From the NCBI GenBank assembly GCA_022266195.1, contig WHVY01000006.1, positions 5,270,001 to 5,334,000 on the forward strand: a DNA stretch of 64,000 nt. The letters run 5' to 3'. The notes under the pieces were generated by a model that was not told the origin of the DNA, did no database searches, and was given only the letters and a program-made list of their open reading frames with translations. The position numbers and the translations under genes are program-made. Below are positions 13,046 to 24,169 of this stretch, piece by piece (the first letter of the stretch is position 1; each line of letters begins with the position of its first letter). This DNA is from Tetranychus cinnabarinus. Its lineage: Eukaryota; Arthropoda; Arachnida; Trombidiformes; Tetranychidae.

Positions 13046-14005
13046 TAGGACAAGAAGTGATATTCAAGATGCTCAGATGCATTTGAGTGATTATTAAAAG
13101 TAATAGAGATGTTTACGACTAAACATCGGTATTTAAAATGATTAATTCAATTATTTCTCATGGTTACTTTCAATCTTTTTTTTCTTCTTTTTTCTCAGTG
13201 ACCTACTAAAAATCATCATCATAATCATCAACAACATCATAAGTGATGAAGCTTGTTATTCAGTATGATCAAAACATTGATGGATCGATAAAAAGGTACA
13301 AGCAATGGAAATCATGGCTGTTTCTGTTGTACTAATATTTTGGTTTCTAATCATGTAAATGAGAAACAATAATGGTGCTTACCTACACAGACTGAGGCCT
13401 AAATGATGTATATAAATGGAGTATGAATGAGTTGAACATTTTTATCATCATTGGACAAAGAAGAGATCCCAGTAACAATGAGAGGGAAATCGGTGGAAGT
13501 GTACTTGTTGTGTATCTTGAGGTAGAGAAGTGGTAGTCAGTAGTCAAGGGCAAGGTAGTACTTGATGCTTGAAGTTTAATGATCAATTGACTTGGTGCGA
13601 GTTTTAATGGTGGATTTGGCAATTAAATCTGTGGTAAATTGAAAATATGTAACCGTGAAATGGAGAAAAATAGAAAGAATGATGTTTGATTAAGAGATAC
13701 TTGGTTTAAATTACAATGGTAACAGAATTTTGTAAACACGTCACTTACCTTTCTTTAGGTTACTTGGACAGTATTGATTTAAACAATACAATTACGAGGA
13801 GAAACACAGTTTGATTTCCGATGAAATATTAGTACAAAGTGAGTGAGTGAGAGTGAGAGACAAATATAAGGAAAGTAAACGAGTGTTGGTGATAATGATG
13901 ATGCTGAGAGTGGAGATGTTGATTGTGATTGCTGTGAAAGATTCAAACCGCCTTCAAATGTGAATGATAATAGCGTTAATGATATTTCAGTTTCAGATCA
14001 TCTTT
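13046..14005. other. Noncoding region with candidate minus-strand leader exons
   Basis: A minus-strand segment from about 13631 (preceded by CCACAG) to 13383 (followed by GTAAGC) and a donor GTAAGT at about 13748 look like noncoding exons of the Ser-rich gene. Nothing else is recognisable. Confidence 0.35.
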
Positions 14006-15822
14006 ACAAAAAACAGCTTGGTGAGGTTTGAGTATTTGAGTGGTTGGTGATGATTGCAGATAGACTGTCAGAAGAAAGTAAAGACTGACGAGGAAAAGAG
14101 ATTATAATTTATGGTGTTGCCTTTCTGTTGGTGATGACTAAATGATAACTGTTACTCTTGGTGTTGGTGTTAACAGTGAAACTCCTCAAGCGTTTGCTAG
14201 CTTTTTGATCCGATCTGACATCCGAAAGAGGACCAAATACACCGATAGACGAGTAAACAACAATTTTAGGTTGTCTATAATGGAAACACCTTCTGGATCA
14301 CAATCTGTTTACAATAAAAGAAAGATAAGAGAAAAAGAAAATTGAGATAAGTCATTGGATCGTCAATAAATAGACATTAAACCGATTAAACAATCATAAA
14401 TAAATTGGTTATGTAACAATTAATGATAAGTCAATAATTGGCACAGAAATTAGATTTGGCATTGAGAAAGGTAGGGTGAAGAAGCATTGTAATCATTCTT
14501 GGGTTAGGAAAAAAACAACGGTTCTAGCGGGATCGTTTTAATGGTGAAAACCATTGAATTGAAGCTATTTCTAAAACTAATACTATGGCAATTGGATGTA
14601 GATTGAAGCAAATTCAGAGAGAAAATAGTAAATTAATAAATACTTACGGTTGAAGAAATGTTAAGGTTTGGCAAATTCACAAGATTATGGGTAACAGAAT
14701 GAAGCCCGAATCAAGTTAACAATCCTTATAAACATTAATGAAACAAGATGATGTTTAAATTTTTCAACTGACGATTAGCTGACGAAAGTGATTGAAATGA
14801 ATATGTTGAACAATCATTTGGTAGACAACAGTATACAAGAGACAATGTGGTTTTATCAAAGTGACAAAGTAAATTGTAAAAGAGAGGCAAAAAAGATAAA
14901 AAGACAGAGAGAAAGAAAGAGAAAATGTAGAATTGCAGAGATCGTTTGGTTTGTTTTTGAGCTGTTTACCAACGGTTAGTCAACAACAACATGCTTCAAC
15001 AAGCACTAACAGAAAGCACGGAGATCAGGAAGAATAAAGCCAAACCAATGGATAGGAAATTTGCACAAACCAATGTGGATAACTGTATGAAGCTGAAGCT
15101 GTTGGTAATTTTGGTGGTCACCAGATAATCAAAAGTAAAGATGATGTTGTTGTTGTTGAGAGTGATGATGATAATTATGATGATGTAAAGAAGAAGGCGG
15201 ATGTGAATAACAAGTGAATGATGATAAAGATGAAAGAAGATGAGGATAAAGGTAACACAGAAACATATTCATAGAAAGAAAGAAACAAGCGACGGATAAA
15301 CCATCTTATGGGAGCTTCTGGTAAAGAAGAGATGATCTCATAGAAGATGATGATGATAGAAGAGAGAGACAATAAAAGACAGAGAAGATGATAGGGATTA
15401 TCTTTGTAAAAGTAAGAGGCAGAAAGAGAGACGGAATAGAAGTGGTGATAGGAAGTAGAAGATGAAGAAAAAAATAAATAAATAAAAAGATAGGAAAGGT
15501 GAGCCCAGAATAAAAGGGAGTGAAAGTGTAATGTATATAAAAAATAGGTAATATGAATCTGGAAAACCTTTTATTCTGTTGTTGATAAAGTTCCTCTGAA
15601 TTTGTCCTGGTTCTGGGAGAAAAAAAGAAAGTAAAGGCCTTTTATCGATTTAACCTTAGATACAAAATTTGTTCCTTTCTTTCTTTACTTTCTTTTCTTC
15701 TTCTCTTTACCTTCTGATTCAATCGTTTGAAAGTCTCCAATAGGAGGAGAAGACATGAAGAGAGAAAGAGAGAAAAGAGTTGAACCCAAATTTTTTTCTT
15801 AACCATTTTTGGTTACATTTTC
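14006..15822. repeat. 1.8-kb segmental duplication, copy 1
   Basis: Direct repeat of 17722-19504, beginning ACAAAAAACAGCTTGG and ending GGTTACATTTTC in both copies. The copies differ by only a few substitutions and small indels; copy 1 has about 34 bp more, mostly near 14933 and 15050. The 3' part is strongly purine-rich on the plus strand. A minus-strand splice-donor-like site (TTCAACC then GTAAGTATT) near 14648 is present in both copies, so a noncoding first exon or promoter of a minus-strand gene may have been duplicated. A 67-codon frame is identical in both copies but resembles nothing I know. Confidence 0.93.
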
Positions 15823-17114
15823 ACAACAGCTAGAATATTCAAAGAAATATCTCTAATCATTGAATTATTGCTAAAACACATTTTTACACCTTCCCCTGAA
15901 ACCTAATTTTGTAAGCCCACTTCCCTACCCAACAATTATTGTAATCCTTCCTCTCCCCATCCCCTTTTCACCCAATTATTGTAAATGGCCGCCTAAGCCA
16001 TATCTTGATATGTAACCATGATGAGTTCAAGGGAAACTCATCTGCAACATATCTGATGGAGTCACTTTATGATTAAGTACTCCGACTCATCTTTTGTAAT
16101 GGGCAACAATCTGTAAAAGGTTTCATGTACTTGTATGTGTTTTCAAAAATTTCAATCATCAATCATTATAGTGTATCTTTAATATTTGGTTCATTATTTT
16201 GTTTCTTCTTCTTGGTTCAACAATTGATATTCACTGTGATGATTACTAAGATTTGAAGACGATGAGGATGAAATTTGATGATCAACTCTGATGGTGATAA
16301 TGATAATAGTGATGATCATGGTCATTTAAGTGGTGTAAATGAACCTTTGGAGCCAATGACAAAAGTAGACAAAAACTGACCACCTTAAACATTAGGTTAG
16401 CTTTAAAGGACCGAATCCAATCATTTTGACAACAACTGGAAAGAGATGAAGATGATGAAGATGCAGGAAACAGTGAGCAGATTTTAGAAGAAATGACCAC
16501 CCATTAGAATCTAATCCTGACGACATTAAATCCATTGTAATGTTCTATCTTGTCCATGGCCATTGGTCAGTTTTATGGTTGTTTCTTGTTGTTGCCCCAT
16601 TGTAGATTTGATCGTAAAAAATAATGCCAATAATGATAATGTAGATGGTAAAATAAAAGGAATTAGAGGGAAGACAATTGAGATGAAAATGTTTCAAAAG
16701 AAATGGAAAATCCTATGATAATGGAACCAAATCGGATTGGATGTTAATCTTCTTTTGATATCAAAGGCTGGAGAGTTAGAGAAAAAGAGAGTATAATACA
16801 GAAACAAATGTTTTATTAACAAATGAACAAACCATTTACATTAATAATCTTCAATCTGAAAAAGTAGTTGCATTAAGGTGTAGGTTTTTTTGTTACTTTA
16901 CTTGTTCTGTACAATTTTTATAATGTAAAAATTGGATTTGAAGGTAAGGTGAATATGAAGAGGAGACGGAATCAAAGCAATGAACCCAATATTTTACATG
17001 GATAAGCTTTAACTTACATTTCTACATTTATACAAGGGAATTTTAAATCAATCTAAATACTCATTAATTAATGATTAACTCTTGTTCCTTTTGTGTTTTT
17101 TTTGAATATGGCAG
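15823..17114. other. Unique noncoding spacer between duplicated copies
   Basis: AT-rich sequence with short GAT/ATG-rich low-complexity stretches. I searched by eye for upstream Wnt exons (the CHG..GSC and RWNC blocks) and found none. Confidence 0.4.
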
Positions 17115-17469
17115 GTTGGTGATTACCTAGAAGGACAAGTACGAAAAATCAACAGAAGTGAAAATCAATAAAAGAGGTAAACTTCAGGTCCGCAATAAAC
17201 GCCAAAAATTACCTACAGCGGAGGATTTGGTCCATGTTGACAGTTCTCCTGATTTTTGTATGGATAAAGGTGGTACATTTGGAACCCAGGGAAGAGTTTG
17301 TAATAGAACCTCAAGAGGATCAGATGGCTGTGAATCCATGTGTTGTGGTCGAGGCTATGACACACATACTGCCATGGTAGATGAGCGATGTAGATGTCGA
17401 TTTCATTGGTGTTGCTATGTTCAGTGTGATACTTGCCAAATTCAGAGAGAAATACATACTTGCAAGTGA
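17115..17469 (+). pseudogene. Orphan last exon of a Wnt gene, frameshifted
   Basis: The C-terminal Wnt domain is unmistakable. SSPDFC, GTQGRVCNRTS, DGCESMCCGRGYDTH, RCRCRFHWCCYVQC and a terminal HTCK then stop follow the family's Cys pattern. The exon appears to begin after GGCAG at 17114, reading V-G-D-Y-L as in Wnts. Near 17130 the frame shifts by one base, and the continuation K-D-K-Y is read in another frame, with a TAG at 17128 in that frame. No upstream Wnt exon was found in the 17 kb before it. Family knowledge: Wnts are secreted lipid-modified morphogens. The subfamily cannot be set safely; Wnt-2, -7 or -16-like features are mixed. Alternatives are a sequencing error at 17130, or use of the second AG (CCTAG) as acceptor in a real gene whose other exons lie elsewhere. 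Confidence 0.8.
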
Positions 17470-17510
17470 TAAAGAAAGAATAAAAGAAATAAAGGTTGAA
17501 AAGGCACAAT

Positions 17511-17663
17511 TTAATCTTTCTTTTTACGATATTGCTCCATAAACTCTTGTATTTTGCTCCACAATTCCCTTGGTTCGTCAACTTTGGGGATTGAATAGTT
17601 TTGGTCAAGATAAACACCGAAATAAGTTCCAGTAACAAAACCAAAAAAAAGTCTTCCAATCAT
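17511..17663 (-). CDS. STMP1: STMP1-like short transmembrane mitochondrial microprotein
   Basis: A 50-residue frame from the ATG at 17663 to TAA at 17511-17513. The N-terminal half is one Gly-rich hydrophobic helix (MIGRLFFGFVTGTYFGVYL), followed directly by DQNYSIPKV and a charged amphipathic tail ending in KKKD. This matches the plan of short transmembrane mitochondrial protein 1 (47 aa in human): G-rich helix, YLxQNYxIP motif, then a Lys/Glu-rich helix. That protein is an inner-membrane microprotein linked to respiratory complexes; that is family knowledge. It is convergent with the Wnt exon, with 41 bases between stops, and lies just outside duplicated copy 2. There is no intron, so a retrocopy is possible, but the frame is intact. 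Confidence 0.7.
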   Translation of the reverse strand: MIGRLFFGFVTGTYFGVYLDQNYSIPKVDEPRELWSKIQEFMEQYRKKKD

Positions 17664-17721
17664 TACTTAAATCACTTTTTTGCCTTCAAGTCTCAGTCTG
17701 AGACTTCAATGACGGAGAATG

Positions 17722-19504
17722 ACAAAAAACAGCTTGGTGAGGTTTGAGTATTTGAGTGGTTGGTGATGATTGCAGATAGACTGTCAGAAGAAAGTAAAGA
17801 CTGACGAGGAAAGAGATTATAATTTATGGTGTTGCCTTTCTGTTGGTGATGACTAAATGATAACTGTTACTCTTGGTGTTGGTGTTAACAGTGAAACTCC
17901 TCAAGCGTTTGCTAGCTTTTTGATCCGATCTGACATCCGAAAGAGGACCAAATACACCGATAGACGAGTAAACAACAATTTTAGGTTGTCTATAATGGAA
18001 ACACCTTCTGGATCACAATCTGTTTACAATAAAAGAAAGATAAGAGAAAAAGAAAATTGAGATAAGTCATTGGATCGTCAATAAATAGACATTAAACCGA
18101 TTAAACAATCATAAATAAATTGGTTATGTAACAATTAATGATAAGTCAATAATTGGCACAGAAATTAGATTTGGCATTGAGAAAGGTAGGGTGAAGAAGC
18201 ATTGTAATCATTCTTGGGTTAGGAAAAAAACAACGGTTCTAGCGGGATCGTTTTAATGGAGAAAACCATTGAATTGAAGCTGTTTCTAAAACTAATACTA
18301 TGGCAATTGGATGTAGATTGAAGCAAATTCAGAGAGAAAATAGTAAATTAATAAATACTTACGGTTGAAGAAATGTTAAGGTTTGGCAAATTCACAAGAT
18401 TATGGGTAACAGAATGAAGCCCGAATCAAGTTAACAATCCTTATAAACATTAATGAAACAAGATGATGTTTATATTTTTCAACTGACGATTAGCTGACGA
18501 CTGTGATTGAAATGAATATGTTGAACAATCATTTGGTAGACAACAGTATACAAGAGACAATGTGGTTTTATCAAAGTGACAAAGTAAATTGTAAAAGAGA
18601 GGCAAAAAAGATAAAAAGACAGAGAGAAAGAAAGAGAAAATGTAGAGATCGTTTGGTTTGTTTTTGAGCTGTTTACCAACGGTTAGTCAACAACAACATG
18701 CTTCAACAAGCACTAACAGAAAGCACGGAGATCAGGAAGAATAAAGCCAAACCAATGTGGATAACTGTATGAAGCTGAAGCTGTTGGTTATTTTGGTGGT
18801 CACCAGATAATCAAAAGTAAAGATGATGTTGTTGTTGTTGAGAGTGATGATGATAATTATGATGATGTAAAGAAGAAGGCGGATGAGAATAACAAGTGAA
18901 TGATGATAAAGATGAAAGAAGATGAAGATAAAGGTAACACAGAAACATATTCATAGAAAGAAAGAAACAAGCGACGGATAAACCATCTTATGGGAGCTTC
19001 TGGTAAAGAAGAGATGATCTCATAGAAGATGATGATGATAGAAGAGAGAGACAATAAAAGACAGAGAAGATGATAGGGATTATCTTTGTAAAAGTAAGAG
19101 GCAGAAAGAGAGACGGAATAGAAGTGGTGATAGGAAGTAGAAGATGAAGAAAAAAATAAATAAATAAAAAGATAGGAAAGGTGAGCCCAGAATAAAAGGG
19201 AGTGAAAGTGTAATGTATATAAAAAATAGGTAATATGAATCTGGAAAACCTTTTATTCTGTTGTTGATAAAGTTCCTCTGAATTTGTCCTGGTTCTGGGA
19301 GAAAAAAAGAAAGTAAAGGCCTTTTATCGATTTAACCTTAGATACAAAATTTGTTCCTTTCTTTCTTTACTTTCTTTTCTTCTTCTCTTTACCTTCTGAT
19401 TCAATCGTTTGAAAGTCTCCAATAGGAGGAGAAGACATGAAGAGAGAAAGAGAGAAAAGAGTTGAACCCAAATTTTTTTCTTAACCATTTTTGGTTACAT
19501 TTTC
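17722..19504. repeat. 1.8-kb segmental duplication, copy 2
   Basis: Direct repeat of 14006-15822, same orientation, about 3.7 kb away; both ends are sharp. Small deletions relative to copy 1 lie near 18640 and 18755. No flanking target duplication or terminal inverted repeat was seen, so this looks like a segmental copy rather than a transposon. See copy 1 for content. Confidence 0.93.
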
Positions 19505-19651
19505 CCTACTTAACCTGCAAACCAATTTCAATTTATTGTTCATTAGTTTATACAATTTATGTACCTTTCCTTTTACCTTGAAAAACATGTAATTTCAATA
19601 ATTTGTTTCATTAATCAATTAACATAATTTCAATTCAATAATAACATAGTT

Positions 19652-19859
19652 TGAATCAAAGAATATTTCCTTTCATTGTTTCAGCGTCACAAAATAATCT
19701 TTGTTACCAATTTTAATTTTATAATTCATTTTTAAAATTGACTTTTTTCTTGTAAAAGCAAAAAAGTGGAGAATGTTTCTCAATTTTCTCAGAATTTCTA
19801 CCAACAATTTAATAAACGAAGGCAAACAAAGCCTTTACTCTGTAAAAGATGCAACTTGA
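19652..19859. repeat. 208-bp dispersed repeat, copy 1
   Basis: Direct repeat of 27277-27484, same orientation. The two copies are the same length and differ at only about two adjacent bases (AGTGGAG against AGAAGAG). It begins TGAATCAAAGAATATTTCC and ends GATGCAACTTGA. No coding capacity, inverted ends or target duplication seen. Confidence 0.92.
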
Positions 19860-20621
19860 ACACTGGTTTGGCTATTTTCGGCCTTTTATAAATATGCTGC
19901 AAGATATTCGTTCTTTTCCAATTTTTTTAGCAAAATTTCTTACATTATGTTTCTATCAACACGTTAATAGGATAAATCAGATCTCAAATTATTCATTTCA
20001 AAAACAAAACAATTGCATTAGCTTTAAGGACATGCACGAAATAAAATTTTGCTTCTTTTTTCTTGAAACCTTCAGTCATTTTTTCACAATCGTTTTCACT
20101 TTCTTACGAAAATTGGCCTGACAGACTACTACTCTTACTAACAAATAAATCAAATTTGATGATTTTAAATTTTTACATAAAATAAAATAGTAATAATATG
20201 AATCAGTTTCAAAATATTTTTTAATTTACATTTATCAATAGTTTGACAATACACTGAATTAATGTAAATCATATCATTTTATCCGTTTATATATTACACA
20301 TTGTTAAGAAGCCAAAATCCAAATGATCCTTATAGGCATTTCAAGTCGCCACGAACATATCATCATGTCTTAGTTACAATTAGATTTGATGAGAATTAAG
20401 ATGTAAAAGAAAATGGAATCATAATAGATAAGATGATGAAGAAACAATTTCGTGCATGATTGGATTTTCAAAGCTGAGTTTCGGAATTGTCCGCTATTCA
20501 ATATGTTGGTCTTTTTCATAACGAACTTTCAACTTTAAATTTAGCTATTGCGATGAAATTTTCTCACAAAATATAAGGATGATCTTCCAAATCAGCCATT
20601 AAAATAAATAATAACAATTCT
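19860..20621. other. Noncoding, 3' flank of LMBRD2
   Basis: AT-rich sequence with no supported gene. A plus-strand frame at 19849-20121 starts inside the 208-bp repeat and is not accepted. LMBRD2 termination is expected here on the minus strand. Confidence 0.4.
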
Positions 20622-23020
20622 TTAAATATCATCAAATAAGTTGGTTGGTGGCTGTCGAGATTCAAAGGATTGATAATCTTTCGGAGCTGATGTTGTACTT
20701 GAATAATCTATTGGTTCAACATCATTTAGCAGCTCAGTTTTTCCATTATCACGATATTCTCTACGAGATATAGGAGTTCGACCGGGATCATCTGAATCAA
20801 CATTTAAGGAAGATTGATTGCGAGTTGACGAATAGCTGGTTAAATTTCGTCTATCACGATTCAAATTGCTACCTTCTTCAAGTCTGATTTTTTTGTTTTT
20901 CTCTCTTTTAACAAGCTCTGTTCCTTCTTTGATAAGCTCGGATTTTGTTTCATCGTCAATCATGAATTGTTCAATACCCATGAAATGCAGTAAACGTGAA
21001 CCAAATTGGAGGAATGTAGCCATACAAAAGATACACATAACAATTGGGAGATAAATATTGAAACCATCACGAATTAAAGGAACGACATCCATATGGCCCA
21101 TCACCTTGGTGAATGATGCATCTTCTTGATCGCTCGCTCTGGTTATATGAGAATCGAGATTTATAAGTCCAAGAAAATTGAGACATAAAGGAGGAGTTAG
21201 ACGACATAATAACCTGTGGAAAAATGTATGAAGATTAAATAACGTATAGAAAAAATTCTATCAATTACATTACTACTTACATTCCCGAGAAAATGAGTGA
21301 ATACTCATCAGTTTGATGATGTGGCGCCAGATAGTAATAATTAAATATACGGATTTTGAACACAGTATAATATGTACAAACGCAAAGATATGCAATAGAC
21401 AGGATTGAGAAAAACTAGAAGAGACGAAATAAAATAGCATAAGTATATTTACTAATTAGTTAAAGCATGATTAAGAATAAAAAGCTGACATTTAGCTTAC
21501 CTCAATTAAGAAATAATTGTGGTCTCTTTTAAGAGTAACAAATATGCTGGCAAATATACTTAAAGGTGGATGATGGATTGAAAAGGTCATTTCTGACCAG
21601 ATTACGATTAAAGATAGGGCCCCAGTAACATAAGCTAAACACCTGAAGAAAGGTCCTCGTATGGCACATTTCCAATACCATTCAACTCGAGGAGTAAAAA
21701 ATATTTCATAGAAGATTCGCACTAAAGGAGATTCAGGTGGGCTTCTTTTAAGGGTTGGTTTAAACAACTGACTTTGACTGATTTGATTACGTGAAACATC
21801 TTCCCAATCAATGGCTTTAGTAATGAGATTTCTCCATTGACAGTGCACTCTATGATTGTCTTGAACTGCTTTCTTTATTTGTTGATTCATTCGAATAAGC
21901 GATTTCTCCGTATAAGCAATTCCACCCGATCTGATAGCTGATGATGAGCCACGGTCGAGATTCTGATATCGAGAAAGTAAATTATTTCTCCAGTCTGTTG
22001 GACATTTATCCAGGATCTCGTTGATATATTGACGGAAACGAGTATTGTTTGGTGATATAGCTTGATATGCACAATTTATCTCATCTAGAACATCTTCTAA
22101 TCTTTCTTCTGCTTCAATTTTTTCAGCACTTAGCTTAGCTACTTTAAAATAAAGATAGGTTAACGTTCTGCCATGAAGTGATGTATTGAAACAGCTTCTG
22201 GGTATTTCAACCAGACCATACCCAAGAAGTACAACCAATAGAAATAAACCCCAGGTGTTTGAAGCGGTTGTGCAAATAACTTTTAATTCAGCCATACCCA
22301 ATGATGTGCGAATGGCAACATATATAAGAATGATGAAAAATATTGTTGCAAATGATCCGTAATAAATGGCATTAGCAACAAAAGCAGATTTTATTTTGCC
22401 AAGTCTGGTAAAATCGCCAGCCATAGAGTAACTCTGCATGATAGGCAAGATTCCCCACGTCAAAGCTTGAATAGACCAATATACTAAGCCCCAAAGAGTG
22501 AGAAGTACGTCTTTTTGAGCATAACTCCATGGATGTCCACAAATTTCCTCCAATATTTCAGAGTTATCAGCACTAGAAGAGCCATTATCAGTGGTGTTAC
22601 TCACTGAGGGAGAGGTAATGTTGTGCAATGGTAATTCAGTAGCATTTGGAGAAACAGTTGTGGTTGTAGTAGTTGTTGTAGTAGTAGTCGTGGTTGTGCT
22701 TGATATTGTGACATTTGCTTCAATTAAACACTGGCGATAAGCAGTCTGAAAAATAAACAATGAAACATGGAAAATTGAAATTATTTTCACTGCCTTATGA
22801 ATGAAATTACGAATACGTTTTAACTTAGCTATTCAATTACACTTACAGAGCTTATATCCAGAGGTAATATAAAAATTACAATGAATGAGAAAAACCAAGC
22901 AATGAAGACAGATATTGTTACACCAATTGACTGTTCCGTCCAATTGCCATACCGGTAAAGTAAAAGACTAGATAGGAGAAAGGTTGTAATAATTTCTAGC
23001 GTCAATGGCCATAAGGTCAT
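20622..23020 (-). CDS. LMBRD2: LMBR1 domain-containing protein 2 homologue, four exons
   Basis: Exons 23020-22847, 22745-21501, 21414-21281 and 21213-20622, all with GT-AG introns of 101, 86 and 67 bp and compatible phases, give about 714 aa (human is 695). The start is set at the ATG before TLWPLTLEI, which aligns with the vertebrate N terminus. The frame stays open to another ATG at 23173 and would add 51 residues with a signal-like head. Family blocks: LYRYGNW, FILPLD, the WSYAQKDVLLTLW helix, NTWGLFLLVVLLGYGLVEIPRS, FFTPRVEWYWKC, NYYYLAPHHQTDEYSL, LCRLTPPLCLNFLGL and a FMIDDETKSELIKEGTELVKREK tail. It has about nine membrane helices and a central coiled coil. LMBRD2 is a plasma-membrane regulator linked to GPCR signalling (family knowledge). 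A poly-Thr run of about 14 lies in the first extracellular loop. Confidence 0.93.
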
Positions 23021-23593
23021 GGTTGTTGGCCTTAAGTCTCGATCAGAATTACAATTAAATTTAAAACTAGTTTCAGGTAAACAGCTGGTCTGATCAAAGA
23101 TTTGAATGGTCTCCCCAGCATAAGGTGAAAATGTGAAAATCAGTAGAGTAAACACAATAACAATATTTAACAATGTTGGAAATAAAGAATAGTTTGATCA
23201 TTGCACTATTACGTCATCAGCTCCAGCCATTCATGCTAGATGATAGTCAAAATGAGCTAATTGATGAAATTAAAACATATTTAGATTAATGAACATGATG
23301 CGATTAAAGCAAAATGATTTGCTCTGTTTTCACAAATGAAGTTGTAAAAAATCGAATAATCTAAAATCGATCATTGAAGTTTACAATTCTATCGGTTATC
23401 GATCTTTTGAGATGGATCATGAATCATGATATAAAAACGAAAATAATCTTTTTTTCAGCGAAAACGGAAGCTTTTGACTCAATACTATCAACCAAACTGT
23501 TCGCCAGATTTCAAATGCAAGTAGCTTAATGAGTATAATCCTTGGATGCACGGAATACGCCATGAAAGATAAGGTGATAAAGTCTCGTGACTA

Positions 23594-23623
23594 TTACATT
23601 GTAATTTGATCATTACAATGTAA
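23594..23623. promoter_or_regulatory. Perfect 12-bp inverted repeat upstream of the ITP-like gene
   Basis: TTACATTGTAAT, a 6-base spacer, then ATTACAATGTAA. It lies about 140 bp before the ATG at 23761 and in the divergent gap to LMBRD2. It could be a dimeric factor site or a hairpin; function is inferred from position only. Confidence 0.4.
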
Positions 23624-23760
23624 ATTGCTACACCTACAAAAATTGGTACATTAATTTCCCAAATTTATCTTGTTCTTTACTTTCTTAGATCAATATTATC
23701 ATCAGATATCAAATAAAACCAAAGTCGTCGGAGGAATTGGTATTGAAGTAAACTCGAAAA

Positions 23761-24169
23761 ATGTCCGTATTAAAAGTCAAAGCAACCATCTTCATCATAA
23801 TCTCAATGTTCGTAATCCAAACGCTTTCATCAAGTATGAATATTCATTTGCATAAAAGAAGCTTCAAAGATCATTGTGATGGTAAATTTGATTTATCCCT
23901 TTATGCTCGTTGTGATCGTCTCTGTCAAGAGTGCTATGAACTATACAAAGACGTTCATTTACACGCAGGATGCAAGTAAGTTATCGTTTATTCCTAATTC
24001 GGTCGAATTTTCTTGATTCTTATTTACTAAATCTTTACTTTATTATTTCATCTCCAGATCCAATTGTTTCAATAATTCAATCTTTGCCAAATGCTCGATT
24101 GCTGTGTTGCGAGAGTCCGATGCCAATAGTTTAATACAAAAGGTCAAGGATCTTTTCAAAGCGAAGTGA
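23761..24169 (+). CDS. ITP: Ion transport peptide / crustacean hyperglycemic hormone family prohormone
   Basis: Exons 23761-23975 and 24058-24169 around an 82-bp GT-AG intron encode 108 aa. The signal peptide covers about residues 1-25, and a dibasic KR site releases a mature peptide starting SFKDHC. The mature part follows the ITP/CHH pattern: DHC, RLC, QECYELY, AGC, SNCF and AKC, with the ARxDRxC block. The intron falls after the fifth family cysteine block (GCK), the conserved place in CHH-family genes. A seventh cysteine sits where ITP normally has Leu (ARCDRLC). No C-terminal Gly amidation signal is present; the tail is LFKAK. These hormones act through membrane guanylate cyclase or GPCR receptors on ion and water transport and on metabolism (family knowledge). 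The odd cysteine could allow dimerisation or an altered disulfide set. Confidence 0.9.

Noticed and set aside
14142..18060. Identical 67-aa frames at 14142-14345 and 17857-18060
   Set aside because: They are identical only because they lie in the 1.8-kb duplication. The composition is not protein-like, with no family resemblance and no splice context.
19849..20121. 90-aa plus-strand frame
   Set aside because: Its start lies inside the 208-bp repeat, and the other repeat copy does not maintain the frame.
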